This document shows positions 8,848-17,890 of a stretch of DNA of 64,000 nucleotides, piece after piece (positions within the stretch are counted from its first letter, which is position 1; every line of letters starts with the position of its first letter). Position numbers and translations under genes: made by a program. This stretch comes from Sphaerothrix gracilis. Lineage in GTDB: Bacteria; Cyanobacteriota; Cyanobacteriia; Phormidesmidales; Phormidesmidaceae. Where the stretch lies: assembly GCF_030405905.1 (NCBI RefSeq), contig NZ_JASATW010000024.1, forward strand, positions 24,767 to 88,766. The letters are read 5' to 3'. The notes beneath the pieces were generated by a model that saw nothing but the letters and a program-made list of their open reading frames with translations, did no database searches and was not told where the DNA came from.

Positions 8848-9768
8848 ATGAAGCCTGATTTTATTTGTATTGGTGCGATCAAGAGCGGCACTACCTGGCT
8901 GCATCACAATTTGCAGCAGCATCCCGAAATTTGGCTGCCGCCCATTAAAGAGCTGCGCTATTTCAATGAGCCGGAATATAACCTGAGGGGGCGTCTGTTT
9001 GGCAGAGATCAAAAGCGTTATGAATACTGGCGGATGCAGGTTAGGTTTTTCTGGCAAGACAAGCGAGCTTGGCTGCGTCCCGGTCATCTGAGCTGGTATC
9101 TAAACTACTTTTTCATGCCGCGCAGTCCTCAGTGGTATAGCTCTCTTTTCAATTGGGGACAAGCCAAAATCACAGGAGATATTACGCCGCTCTATGCAAC
9201 GATGCCAGAAAGCAATATCGCCGCCCTTCGAGAGAACTTTCCTGACATCAAAGTCATCTACATTCTCCGCAGCCCGGTTGAGCGCACCTGGTCGCATATT
9301 CTTCTTAGATGTATCAGCTTAGTTAACTGGCAGCCCCAAAATCTAACCGCAGAAATCGTCAGAAAAACAGTTTTTGAGCGGGACTTGCAAGATAAGTGGC
9401 TTTTCGCCAATAGTCAGTACATCAAAAATTTAGAAATTTGGGAACGCTATTTTAGCCCTGAGCAAATGCTGATTGGATTTTATGACGATCTAAAACGAGA
9501 GCCAAAGCTGTTCTTAAAAAGAATTTATCAGTTTTTAGGCGTTGACAATATGGACTTTTACCAAGCCGATACGCTAGCTACTCAGTTCAATCAAAAGCCG
9601 ATTCAGCTACCCATTCCGTCAGATATTGAAGCAATTTTTTCTACCTACTACTTAGAAGAATTAGAAAAGCTAGAGCATCGCTTCGGAGGTGTGACCACAA
9701 GCTGGCTAGAGCGATCGCGGGCTGTTCTGGAAAAGGAAAACTCTAGTTGCCAAATAGAGGGTCAATAA
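8848..9768 (+). CDS. PAPS-dependent sulfotransferase
   Basis: The 306-residue protein opens with the 5'-phosphosulfate-binding loop CIGAIKSGTTWLHHNL, in which the Lys-Ser-Gly-Thr-Thr series binds the PAPS phosphosulfate, and has the 3'-phosphate-binding element VIYILRSPVERTWSH near residue 140. The middle NEPEYN and KEL motifs are those of the heparan-sulfate N-deacetylase/sulfotransferase-like bacterial group. It probably transfers sulfate to a sugar hydroxyl or amino group of the glycan encoded by the surrounding island. The gene follows the FkbM methyltransferase by 12 bp. Acceptor unknown. Confidence 0.9.
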   Translation: MKPDFICIGAIKSGTTWLHHNLQQHPEIWLPPIKELRYFNEPEYNLRGRLFGRDQKRYEYWRMQVRFFWQDKRAWLRPGHLSWYLNYFFMPRSPQWYSSLFNWGQAKITGDITPLYATMPESNIAALRENFPDIKVIYILRSPVERTWSHILLRCISLVNWQPQNLTAEIVRKTVFERDLQDKWLFANSQYIKNLEIWERYFSPEQMLIGFYDDLKREPKLFLKRIYQFLGVDNMDFYQADTLATQFNQKPIQLPIPSDIEAIFSTYYLEELEKLEHRFGGVTTSWLERSRAVLEKENSSCQIEGQ

Positions 9769-9789
9769 ACGATGCCGGAGGGCGTGTCA

Positions 9790-9820
9790 GGCGAAGCCGT
9801 AACGCACCGAAGGCTTTGAT
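9790..9820 (+). repeat. Dispersed GCACC repeat, copy A
   Basis: GGCGAAGCCGTAACGCACCG (9790-9809) followed directly by AAGGCTTTGAT (9810-9820). The same two blocks occur at 62752-62771 and 62778-62788, and a related inverted form begins at 24026. This belongs to the GTGCGTTACG.../...GCACCC type of short intergenic repeat widespread in cyanobacteria. Confidence 0.6.
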
Positions 9821-9848
9821 GCATGACTAATATTTATGTCGCTGAAAT

Positions 9849-11345
9849 TTGCCAATCGTGCTAGCAAACTTTAGATTTCCGAATCAAGGGGTAGCTGAAG
9901 CCTTTGCCGCAGCGCAAGTGTTGTTGTATAAGACTTCTCCCAGTCTGCAACACTACTTTTACAGTTTGCAAAAACATGTGGGCTTCAGTCCTGATTCCCT
10001 CCCCCAAACGGTTTATGCACCACCGCCAAGACGACTCTCAGCCCTAGCTAGAACTGCGCAAAGCCTGACTACTGCAGTTCCTAAACGGTGCTATCGAGCT
10101 GATGTGGTCGTCTGTGGCATCTGGCTATGGGCGCGGCAGCAAGAAGACGAGCTAATCATTCGCTTGTTGCAGAGTCTGCTGCAGCAAGACATTCGGATTT
10201 TATGTCTGCTGCACAAGGGGATTAGCGTTGGGATTGCCCGCAGATTGCAGCAGGCCACAGCTGGGCAATCTCTGCCTGGACGGCTGGATTTTTTAGACCC
10301 TGCTGGTAGACTAGGACGGCTAGATGCCCGCTTTCATCTAGGCATGGCGCGGCAGCGATCGCGAAAAGACTTTGAGCGCGTGCGTCAGATTCTGGCTCCG
10401 CACGGTATCTGTGTGTATGACAGTGCCCTGCCAGAATTTGAGTGGGCCGCCGCCCGTTTAATGGAGTGGGAAGCATGGGCACCCCAGATTGAGTTTGAAA
10501 CCGCTATAGTTCGCTGTCACTGGCTGCCTTTGTGCAGCGCCGTGGCGCAGACCGGGCTGCAGCGTCATAAGAAGGTCGTTACGCTACAGCAAGGTGTGGT
10601 AGGACATAGCTTAGACATCCCTATTCTGGCGCACCAGTATCTTTGCTTTGGGGACAGCTCAGCTCAGCTCCTTAGCCAGATGGAGTCTACTTTTGCCGAT
10701 GCGACTCAGCGAGAAACGGTCTGTCAGGAATATGTACCTGTAGGATCTCTGTTTGATCCCGTTGTGGACTTGAGCCATAATTTCAGCCGGAAAACAGTTT
10801 TGATTCTCGATCAGTCCACTCGCTGGGCCACTCATCTGTATGGTTTAGCTGAACAGGAGGCAGCCCTGCGGCATCTGGTAAGGATGCTGTGTCAGCAGGC
10901 AACTGACCTGAAGCAAGTCATAGTGCGGCCCCATCCGGCAGCAGCAGACCGACAGCAGTGGCCACAAATTGCCGCCCAGTTTCCCGATCGCTGCGAGATT
11001 TCTGCTGCTGCCTACAGTCTGACAGACGATCTGCGCCGCGCCTCTGTGACCGTTAGTCTGTTTAGCGGAGCCTCGGTAATCGCGGCAGCTAGCGGACTGC
11101 CTTCGTTCTTTGTCAGCACGCCCAACGGCTACTACACTCAGGATTTAGCCTGCTGCGCGTCTCAGTTTTTGCCGCCCGAAAAACTGAGTAGCATTCTAGC
11201 GCGGCTCTGTACTAATGAGACTTTCTATGCCGACTGGCAAGCTCAGTGCCGCCAACAGGCAGCCGCTTACTACGCCCAAAATCAGACCTGCCGGTTTGAC
11301 CCAGCTCTCATCAAAAAGATTTTGGCTAAGGACATATGCGACTAG
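9849..11345 (+). CDS. Putative GT-B-fold glycan biosynthesis protein
   Basis: I do not recognise the family with certainty. The 498-residue protein is soluble. Its C-terminal half resembles the nucleotide-sugar half of a GT-B glycosyltransferase or capsular polysaccharide synthesis protein: TVLILDQSTRW opening a strand, VIVRPHPAAADRQQW, and a SVTVSLFSGASVIAAASGLPSFFV segment like that in which GT-B enzymes bind donor phosphate. The N-terminal half contains KVVTLQQGVVGHS and a YVPVGSLFDP element also seen in capsule-synthesis GT-B proteins. No ATG is available at the front; TTG 9849 or GTG 9858 must serve. The stop overlaps the start of the next glycosyltransferase by ten bases, so the three following genes form a coupled operon. 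Confidence 0.6.
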   Translation: MPIVLANFRFPNQGVAEAFAAAQVLLYKTSPSLQHYFYSLQKHVGFSPDSLPQTVYAPPPRRLSALARTAQSLTTAVPKRCYRADVVVCGIWLWARQQEDELIIRLLQSLLQQDIRILCLLHKGISVGIARRLQQATAGQSLPGRLDFLDPAGRLGRLDARFHLGMARQRSRKDFERVRQILAPHGICVYDSALPEFEWAAARLMEWEAWAPQIEFETAIVRCHWLPLCSAVAQTGLQRHKKVVTLQQGVVGHSLDIPILAHQYLCFGDSSAQLLSQMESTFADATQRETVCQEYVPVGSLFDPVVDLSHNFSRKTVLILDQSTRWATHLYGLAEQEAALRHLVRMLCQQATDLKQVIVRPHPAAADRQQWPQIAAQFPDRCEISAAAYSLTDDLRRASVTVSLFSGASVIAAASGLPSFFVSTPNGYYTQDLACCASQFLPPEKLSSILARLCTNETFYADWQAQCRQQAAAYYAQNQTCRFDPALIKKILAKDICD

Positions 11346-12484
11346 GGATCTACTCGACTATCAACGGTCTGGCCTGGGGAGCCTCGGAGCAGCTTTGGTC
11401 ACAGGCCGCTCTGGTACTACAGGCTCAAGGGCATCAGCTGGGCGTGAACTATCCGTGGTACCCAGACTGTCTAGAGGGGCTGGCCGAACTTCAGGCACAG
11501 GGAGGAACCATTTTTTGGCGGCAGCGACCCGTAGGCGGCGTGGCCGAGAAGGTACGTTTTTTCTTCTACAAGGTACTGCTAACCCTAGAACGCCAGCATG
11601 ATCGCTGGCTGTTGCAGTTCGCGCCGGATTTCGTATTGATTTCCGTCAGCTATCACACGGAAGATGTCAGCATTGCCAAAGCCTGCCTGCGCCATAACAT
11701 TCCTTTTGCCATCTTGCTGCACTGTGCCAGCCCCAGCGACTGGATTACGCACTTTCAGCTCCAAACCCATCGCAGCGCCTATTTAGAAGCGCAGCGCTGT
11801 TTCTTTGTCTCGGCTGAGAATCAGACCATCATGGAAACGCTGCTGGCGGCAAAGCTGCCGCAGGCGCAGATTGTAGACAATCCCCTGAAAGTGGAGCAGA
11901 CAACGATACTGCCTTGGCCCCAGCCCGATCCGGTTTGGCGACTGGCCTGTGTCGGACGAATTCATTTTCGCTCTAAGGGCCAAGATCTGATTTTGCAGGT
12001 GCTGCAGCAGGCTCAGTGGCGCGATCGCCCGGTGGAAGTTGTCTTTTGGGGGCGAGATCAGGGCAATCAGCAGCAGCTTGAAGAATTGGCTCGTCTCTAC
12101 GGTATTCAAGCCAAAATTTGCTTTGGCGGCTTTGCTAACTCACCGGCTGAGATTTGGCGTCAAAGTCATGCCCTGCTGCTGCCATCGCGGTTTGAAGGAA
12201 TGCCGATGGTAACGGCTGAAGCAATGCTGTGTGGACGCATCGCCATTGTCACCGCCTGCGGGCGCAATCCGGAATGGGTCGATGAAGGAGAAACCGGGTT
12301 CCTGGCCGCCGCGCCGACGGTGGCTTGTTTAGGAGAAGTATTAGAAAAAGCCTGGCAGCGCCGCCACGACTGGCAGGAAATGGGAGCCTTAGCGGCTGAG
12401 CGGCTACAGCAGCGATACAGCCACCACCCAGTTCAAGAATTCGTCGCTGCCCTAGAAAAAATGCAGCCGGAGGTGCCGTCATGA
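11336..12484 (+). CDS. GT4-family glycosyltransferase, tandem copy 1
   Basis: A 382-residue GT-B glycosyltransferase. The donor-binding region near residue 290 reads LLPSRFEGMPMVTAEAM, with the E-x7-E glutamates characteristic of GT4 enzymes, followed by GRNPEWVDEGETGFL; the central linker has a KGQDLILQVL-type element. The N-terminal acceptor domain starts with LGIYSTINGLAWGASEQLW. It overlaps the preceding gene by 10 bp and the next by 4 bp (ATGA), indicating translational coupling. It is clearly a duplicate of the next gene, similar over its whole length. Donor and acceptor sugars cannot be told from sequence. Confidence 0.88.
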   Translation: MRLGIYSTINGLAWGASEQLWSQAALVLQAQGHQLGVNYPWYPDCLEGLAELQAQGGTIFWRQRPVGGVAEKVRFFFYKVLLTLERQHDRWLLQFAPDFVLISVSYHTEDVSIAKACLRHNIPFAILLHCASPSDWITHFQLQTHRSAYLEAQRCFFVSAENQTIMETLLAAKLPQAQIVDNPLKVEQTTILPWPQPDPVWRLACVGRIHFRSKGQDLILQVLQQAQWRDRPVEVVFWGRDQGNQQQLEELARLYGIQAKICFGGFANSPAEIWRQSHALLLPSRFEGMPMVTAEAMLCGRIAIVTACGRNPEWVDEGETGFLAAAPTVACLGEVLEKAWQRRHDWQEMGALAAERLQQRYSHHPVQEFVAALEKMQPEVPS

Positions 12485-13599
12485 GAATTGGCTTTTACTC
12501 CACCATGACGGGGATTGCTTGGGGAGCCAGCGAATACCTCTGGTCTGAGACCGCCCTGCTGCTGCAACAGCGAGGCCACACCGTCGGCGTCAACTATCAG
12601 TGGCAGCGGCGCTGTCCGCAGCGGCTCGCTGAGCTTCAATCGCGGGGGGGCAAGCTCTTTTGGCGGCATGGCCTAGTCGATCAGGTGCAGCAAAAATTTA
12701 CCAATACTCTGCCTTGGGAACAGCGTCATCGGCAATGGCTGCGACGCTTTGCGCCTGACTTTTGCCTGATTTCGGCCGGATCTCACACCGACAATATGAG
12801 TATTGGTGGCGTAGCCCATCGGCTAGGCATTCCTTTTGCCACCTTAGTCCACTGCGCCAACACCAGTCACTGGATTACAGAAGCTACTCTAGAGCAGCAC
12901 CGGCAAGCCTACCTGAACGCTCAGCGCTGCTATTTTGTGTCGCAGGAAAATCGAGACATTTTAGAAATTCATCTGGCAGCAAAGCTGCCCCAGGCTGAGG
13001 TGGTAGACAATCCGCTGCAAGTGACTCTGACTGAGCCGCTGCCCTGGCCTTCATCGGAGGTCTGGCAGCTAGCCTGCGTGGCCCGTCTAGGCTGCTGGCA
13101 GAAAGGGCAGGATTTGATTCTAGGCATGCTGAAACAGACGAAATGGCGCGATCGCCCGCTGCAGGTCACCTTTTGGGGAGCCGATCAGGGCAATCAGAGC
13201 CAGCTAGAAGACCTCGTGCAGCTCTATGGCTTACAGTCACAGGTCAAATTTGGCGGCTTTGCTCAGCCTGAAACCATTTGGCGACAGAGCCACGCTCTGC
13301 TGCTACCGTCGCGCTATGAGGGGATGCCGATGGTGACGGCTGAAGCGATGCGGTGCGGGCGCATTGCCATTGTCACCGCCTGCGGGCGCAATCCAGACTG
13401 GGTGGATGAGGGAGAAACCGGATTTTTAGCGACTGCGCCTACCGTAGATTCCCTTGATCAGGCTTTAGAACGGGCCTGGGCCTGCCGCCAGCGCTGGCCA
13501 CAGATGGGACACCTCGCGGCCCAGCGGATCCGCGATCGCTATAGCCCCGCTCCGGTACCTGCATTTGCCGACGCCCTAGAAGCGTTGACCCAGTCATGA
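12481..13599 (+). CDS. GT4-family glycosyltransferase, tandem copy 2
   Basis: A 372-residue paralogue of the preceding protein. Both begin with a GFYST/GIYST-x-(T/N)G-(I/L)AWGASE block, share HYR/THRSAY and HRQAYLNAQRC segments, and end with nearly identical donor sites (LLLPSRYEGMPMVTAEAM and ACGRNPDWVDEGETGFL). The start codon overlaps the stop of copy 1 as ATGA. A direct duplication with divergence into two transfer steps is the natural explanation. Confidence 0.88.
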   Translation: MRIGFYSTMTGIAWGASEYLWSETALLLQQRGHTVGVNYQWQRRCPQRLAELQSRGGKLFWRHGLVDQVQQKFTNTLPWEQRHRQWLRRFAPDFCLISAGSHTDNMSIGGVAHRLGIPFATLVHCANTSHWITEATLEQHRQAYLNAQRCYFVSQENRDILEIHLAAKLPQAEVVDNPLQVTLTEPLPWPSSEVWQLACVARLGCWQKGQDLILGMLKQTKWRDRPLQVTFWGADQGNQSQLEDLVQLYGLQSQVKFGGFAQPETIWRQSHALLLPSRYEGMPMVTAEAMRCGRIAIVTACGRNPDWVDEGETGFLATAPTVDSLDQALERAWACRQRWPQMGHLAAQRIRDRYSPAPVPAFADALEALTQS

Positions 13600-13638
13600 C
13601 TCAGATTTACCAGAAAATTCGCGGGAGGGGCTGCCACC

Positions 13639-14451
13639 ATGCCTAATCTAAAATCCAATCTGCTGCTGGAGACTTTAGAAAAAATCTGGCAGCCCAGCGA
13701 TCGCATTGCCATGCTGCACTATGGTCGCTGTGGCAGCACGGTCTTAGGCGATTTGCTGGGCCAGCATCCCGATATTTTCTGGGACTCAGAGGTGTTTGAA
13801 CGCCTGTATACCCAGCAGCTTTGGGAATCGCGCTGGCTGAAAGAGCCGCTGTCGCTGCTGCGGCTGCGGGTAGGGCTAGCCTGGCTCACCCGCAGGCAGT
13901 GCTACGGCTTTGAAACCAAGTGTCATCCGGCCTATCATCTGCGCAAAGCCATTTTGAATACGGTACCCGCCCAGTACATCAGCGATCTGAGGCAGTTAGG
14001 CTATCGCCACTTTATCGGGCTGAAGCGCCAGAACTATCTGCGACAGTATGTTTCGGAAAAAGTGGGACAGCAAAAAGGCAAAGTCTGGCACCAGCCCGCC
14101 GGAACCCAGGCCCAACTCGAACCCATTACCTTAGACACTGACTGCGTTCGGTTTGGCTACTACCAGATGCCCCTACTTGACAGCTTTGCAGAGCGCGATC
14201 GCGGTTATGCCGAGCTAGAAGCGATCCTGGCCGGCGATCGTGCCCTCTGGCTCACCTATGAAGATGACATTCTCAATAATCCCAAACAGGGCTATCAGCG
14301 AGTGTGCGACTTCATTGGCCTGCCGGTTCACCCTGTCACCATCAAGCGCAGCCGCACCAATCCCTTTCCCCTGCAAAAAATACTGCGCAACTTTTCTGAG
14401 GTAGAAGCCTGTTTGCAAGGAACGCCCTATGAATGGATGCTCTACGACTAG
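13639..14451 (+). CDS. Sulfotransferase-family protein
   Basis: The 270-residue protein carries a PAPS-type loop near its start, LHYGRCGSTVLGDLLGQHP, in which RCGST replaces the more common KSGTT, a variant found in Stf0-like and other bacterial sulfotransferases. Further on, ALWLTYEDDILNNPKQGYQRVCDFIGLPV is the familiar C-terminal element of the fold. A good Shine-Dalgarno (GGGAGG) precedes ATG 13639. It closes the forward glycosyltransferase operon and ends 4 bp from the convergent gene. A second modifying sulfotransferase of the glycan island is the likely role. Confidence 0.8.
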   Translation: MPNLKSNLLLETLEKIWQPSDRIAMLHYGRCGSTVLGDLLGQHPDIFWDSEVFERLYTQQLWESRWLKEPLSLLRLRVGLAWLTRRQCYGFETKCHPAYHLRKAILNTVPAQYISDLRQLGYRHFIGLKRQNYLRQYVSEKVGQQKGKVWHQPAGTQAQLEPITLDTDCVRFGYYQMPLLDSFAERDRGYAELEAILAGDRALWLTYEDDILNNPKQGYQRVCDFIGLPVHPVTIKRSRTNPFPLQKILRNFSEVEACLQGTPYEWMLYD

Positions 14452-14455
14452 CGGT

Positions 14456-15406
14456 TTAAGTTGCTGGCTGATCGAGCCGTAGGGTTTGACGCAGAAACTG
14501 AGTCAGGCGAGGAGGCAGCACAATTGCACCGACCAGTCGCGGGTTGAGAAAGCAGCGAGGATTGAGCCGATAAGCCGCTAAAACGTGCTTGCGCGAGGTG
14601 GCCAAGTTTCCGGCCCTAAACGCCTGCCAGGCCCAGAGCAAATGTAAGACCAGCGGATCGCCGTAGCCCTTGCGACTGCCAAACTGAGGCAGTTTTTGAT
14701 CGGTCAGTCCCCGACGGGCGATCGCCTCTTCGACAATGCTCACGGCATCGACGACCTGCTGTTGGTATTGGGTATGATTGACGCTTTTGAAATGGACCCG
14801 GTAGTGCAGCAAAACCTCTGGCAGGTTAGCAAGCTGCCCCACTTCCCCTAGCTGTAAGTAGAGCTGTAGATCTTCGTTGGTGGGGCGCGCCTCTGAATAG
14901 CCGCCAATCTCAGCCAGCGCCTGCTGCCGCACCATCAGCGTTGGGTGAGTAATGGCGCCTCCTAGACCCGCTAAAAGCTCCTTTTCAATCTGCGGGTGAG
15001 ACTGGTGATGACCGCGCAGAGCGATGGGCCAGCCATCGGGATCAATCAGCAGCACCTCAGAACCGACCGCCACGACCTCCGGGTGGGCCTCCAAAAAGGT
15101 CACCTGTCGCTCAAATCGCTTGGGCAGACAAATATCATCGGCATCCATGCGAGCCACAAACTCCCCCTGACACAGCCGCAATCCCTGATTGAGGGCCGGG
15201 GCCAGTCCTTTGGGGAGTTGCTGATAAATCCGCAGCCGAGAGTCGGGATACTCCTGCAAGCGCTCTACGGTGCGATCGCTAGAGCCATCGTCTACCACAA
15301 TCAGCTCAAAATCGCTGAAGGTCTGATTTAGTACACTATCAACGGCTAGCTCAATGTAGTCTTCGCCATTATGAACGGGCATCACGACGGATATTCTAGG
15401 CTTCAT
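14456..15406 (-). CDS. GT2-family glycosyltransferase
   Basis: The 316-residue GT-A enzyme has SVVMPVHNGEDYIELAVDSVL at the N terminus, the nucleotide-binding VVDDGSSDRT, the metal-binding DXD-equivalent in ARMDADDICLPKRFE and a downstream TNEDLQLYLQL region holding the catalytic base. These are typical of inverting GT2 transferases that use UDP-sugars at the cytosolic membrane face. A second GT2 gene lies 53 bp upstream on the same strand. The pair is opposite in orientation to the surrounding export genes but clearly part of the same glycan island. Confidence 0.9.
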   Translation of the reverse strand: MKPRISVVMPVHNGEDYIELAVDSVLNQTFSDFELIVVDDGSSDRTVERLQEYPDSRLRIYQQLPKGLAPALNQGLRLCQGEFVARMDADDICLPKRFERQVTFLEAHPEVVAVGSEVLLIDPDGWPIALRGHHQSHPQIEKELLAGLGGAITHPTLMVRQQALAEIGGYSEARPTNEDLQLYLQLGEVGQLANLPEVLLHYRVHFKSVNHTQYQQQVVDAVSIVEEAIARRGLTDQKLPQFGSRKGYGDPLVLHLLWAWQAFRAGNLATSRKHVLAAYRLNPRCFLNPRLVGAIVLPPRLTQFLRQTLRLDQPAT

Positions 15407-15459
15407 TGTTTAGCGCCGTAGCGGCGGAGGTAAACTGCAAGTACAGGTTCAAACCGAAA

Positions 15460-16407
15460 CTATGAGCGCCATAACAGGATCAGTCGCTGATAGACCAGCG
15501 GCGGCAAGGCCAGCGCCGCCAGAATTTTGACAAACACTCTGACAGTCATCCCCAGGCGATGAGTTAAAACTGTCCAATCAGCCTTGAGCGCCTGCCAGTA
15601 ATAGTGAGCTGCTAGCTGTCCTTTTTCTCTTCCAGAAGCGCCATCAGCCGCTTTGAAGCAGAGATATTGGTAAAAGTTAGCCAAGCTCTTTTGCTTGAGC
15701 GGCTGCAGCACATCGGGGGCTTGCTCAAAAGAACGATTAATCACCTTAAGCGTTTGGGCTTCCTGACGAGGCAGATTGGCAGAAACTGAACTGGAACCGC
15801 AAATTCTGTAGAGAATGCCCAGCTGCGCTACAGCCACGAAGGGGTAACGGGCCGCTAACCGAATCAGCAAGTCCCAGTCCTCCGGGCCATGCAGCGATTC
15901 ATCAAAGCCACCAACCGCTAAAAAGGCTTGACGACGAATCATCACGTTGGAGCCGCTTTCTGAAAAATTTTGCACTAAAAGCTGAGCATAGACGTCGCCG
16001 CTGAGCGTCACGCGCCGATCGCGATCGATCAGGCGATCGGCCTGATCAATATAGTTAGTCCAGCTATAGGCGATCGCAGCTTGAGGATTTGCCTGCAGAG
16101 CCGTGAGCTGCGCGGCCAGTTTGTCAGCTACCCACAAATCATCGGCATCTAAAAACGAAAGATAAGCCCCCGAACTGTGGCTTACCCCTCGGTTACGGCT
16201 AGCGGCAACCCCAGCGTTGGGATAGGAAAACAGCTTCAACCTCTCGTCTCTCAGCTCGGAAATAACCGCGAGGGTTTCATCTGTCGAGCCATCGTCAATA
16301 ACGATTAGCTCAAAATCCGTCAGGGTTTGCCGCAAAACGGATTCCAGCGAGGCCCGAACTGTTTTAGCGCCGTTATGTACCGGAACAATGACAGAAACCA
16401 GTGGCAT
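15460..16407 (-). CDS. GT2-family glycosyltransferase
   Basis: The 315-residue GT-A protein has VSVIVPVHNGAKTVRASLESVL, the nucleotide-binding VIDDGSTDETL, and the metal-binding LSFLDADDLWVADKL. GPEDWDLLIRL holds the probable catalytic aspartate or glutamate. A hydrophobic stretch at the very C terminus (ALALPPLVYQRLILLW) may peripherally anchor it. It is first of a two-gene minus-strand unit with the next GT2, transcribed from the ~600-bp region that also faces the Wzm-type permease gene. Confidence 0.9.
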   Translation of the reverse strand: MPLVSVIVPVHNGAKTVRASLESVLRQTLTDFELIVIDDGSTDETLAVISELRDERLKLFSYPNAGVAASRNRGVSHSSGAYLSFLDADDLWVADKLAAQLTALQANPQAAIAYSWTNYIDQADRLIDRDRRVTLSGDVYAQLLVQNFSESGSNVMIRRQAFLAVGGFDESLHGPEDWDLLIRLAARYPFVAVAQLGILYRICGSSSVSANLPRQEAQTLKVINRSFEQAPDVLQPLKQKSLANFYQYLCFKAADGASGREKGQLAAHYYWQALKADWTVLTHRLGMTVRVFVKILAALALPPLVYQRLILLWRS

Positions 16408-17005
16408 GGGACAGAACCAGCAGGGTTGCCTAGAGCAGTTTTAACGAAGTACCGAGCTGCTGTGCCAACTTATCTCAGCTACGTAGGTACTCGGCAGAAA
16501 ACCAAAGACTGAATATTTAGAAAATGTAAAGCTGGTTTTATCAGCTCTAACTACTTTCAACAGCTCAATCCTATGTGCTTTAGCGTAGAGCAGTTTTAGA
16601 TTGATGTCATAGGTTAAGGGAAACTTTATATAAGTCCTATCCAAAAACTAGCAAAGTTGATTTGAGCTTTAAATTGCAGCGGCTTATTACTGATAACTTA
16701 ACTCAAGACCTTAATTTTCAGAGGAGGCCAATCTAAAAAGCGATTAAGAAAAACTTGTTTGAAAAGAAATATACTAACTCATTTAGCATTCGCTCAAATA
16801 TCTCCTCTAATCCTCTTTAAGAAGGAAGATTAGCCTAAAAATTTTCTTTTTAGAAGGGAACTTAGGAGATTGAATAGCGTAGGTATTTGCCAAGAATTCT
16901 AGGAGTTACGCAGCCCAAAATTCGAGTGCTAGTGGTAGAGATAGGATCCCCCCTGCCCCCATTAATCAAGAGGATCCCGCAATGAGTTCAAAATGAGCAA
17001 TAGTC
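16408..17005. other. AT-rich divergent intergenic region
   Basis: About 600 bp between divergent glycan genes, distinctly AT-rich from 16440 to 16870. It must hold promoters for the minus-strand GT2 pair and the plus-strand permease operon. An imperfect inverted repeat, CTAATCCTCTT with AAGGAAGATTAG, lies around 16807-16835. I see no RNA gene or intact ORF. Confidence 0.45.
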
Positions 17006-17875
17006 ATGCATCAGAAAGATTGCGGTCAGGCGCTTCCTATCGTTGTTCACAGCTACAGGAGTAAGCTTAAAGATCCGCGACAGCTTGCAGCAGAAATGCT
17101 CCAGGATCTTCGGTCTTCTCGCGAGCTAGCTTGGAGGCTGTTAGTCCGAGATATCAGCGCTCAGTATCGACAGTCCTACTTAGGCTTTTTTTGGGCTTTT
17201 ATTCCTCCCATTGTCATGGCAGTTGGACTTACCCTGGCCAGCAATGCCAAAGTGATTACCTTCAGCGAAACTGACGTCCCCTATCCGGCTTACGTCATGT
17301 TCAATACGGTGATTTGGCAAACATTTGTAGAGGCAGTTCAAGGACCGATTCAGGCCGTCACCCAGGCTAAGCTGATGCTAGCTAAGATTAATTTTCCCCG
17401 CGAAGCCCTTATTCTGGCCAAATTAGGGGAAGTCGGCTTCAATTTTGCCATCAAGCTCGTTTTAATTGTAGGACTCTTTATTTGGTTTCATATACCCGTC
17501 AGCTGGACTATAGTTTTAGCCCCTGTCGCTTTGATCCACTTGATTTTTTTAGGAACCTTAGTAGGGGTATTTTTGGCCCCTTTGAGTGCCCTTTATCAAG
17601 ATTTTTCCAAAAGTCTAACGCTGCTGACTGGATTTTGGCTGTTTTTAACTCCCGTGATCTATCCAGTTCCCCAGGAGGGGACTTTTAGCTGGTTGGTTAG
17701 GCTCAATCCGGTTACGCCACTCCTAGTTACCCTGCGGGAGCTGACTACCGCCAGCGAACTTTCTAGTCCGGTTGGATTTTGGATTGCTAGCGCGATCGCC
17801 CTTATCGGTTTACTGCTGGCCTGGGTCATTTATCGACTAGCGATGCCGTTTGCGATTGAACGCATGAGTTCTTAG
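17006..17875 (+). CDS. ABC-2 type permease for polysaccharide export (Wzm/KpsM type)
   Basis: The 289-residue protein has the ABC-2 permease pattern: an amphipathic N-terminal part ending in SRELAWRLLVRDISAQYRQSYLG, then six hydrophobic segments (for example FWAFIPPIVMAVGLTLA and LVLIVGLFIWFHIPV). LTPVIYPVP and the LNPVTPLLVTLRELT motif before the last segment are hallmarks of the Wzm/TagG family. It should form the inner-membrane channel with the ATPase encoded at 6718-7971, the only such ATPase in view. It stands first in a plus-strand operon with the nonulosonic acid genes (16 bp to the next). Confidence 0.92.
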   Translation: MHQKDCGQALPIVVHSYRSKLKDPRQLAAEMLQDLRSSRELAWRLLVRDISAQYRQSYLGFFWAFIPPIVMAVGLTLASNAKVITFSETDVPYPAYVMFNTVIWQTFVEAVQGPIQAVTQAKLMLAKINFPREALILAKLGEVGFNFAIKLVLIVGLFIWFHIPVSWTIVLAPVALIHLIFLGTLVGVFLAPLSALYQDFSKSLTLLTGFWLFLTPVIYPVPQEGTFSWLVRLNPVTPLLVTLRELTTASELSSPVGFWIASAIALIGLLLAWVIYRLAMPFAIERMSS

Positions 17876-17890
17876 AGCTAAGCCTAGATT

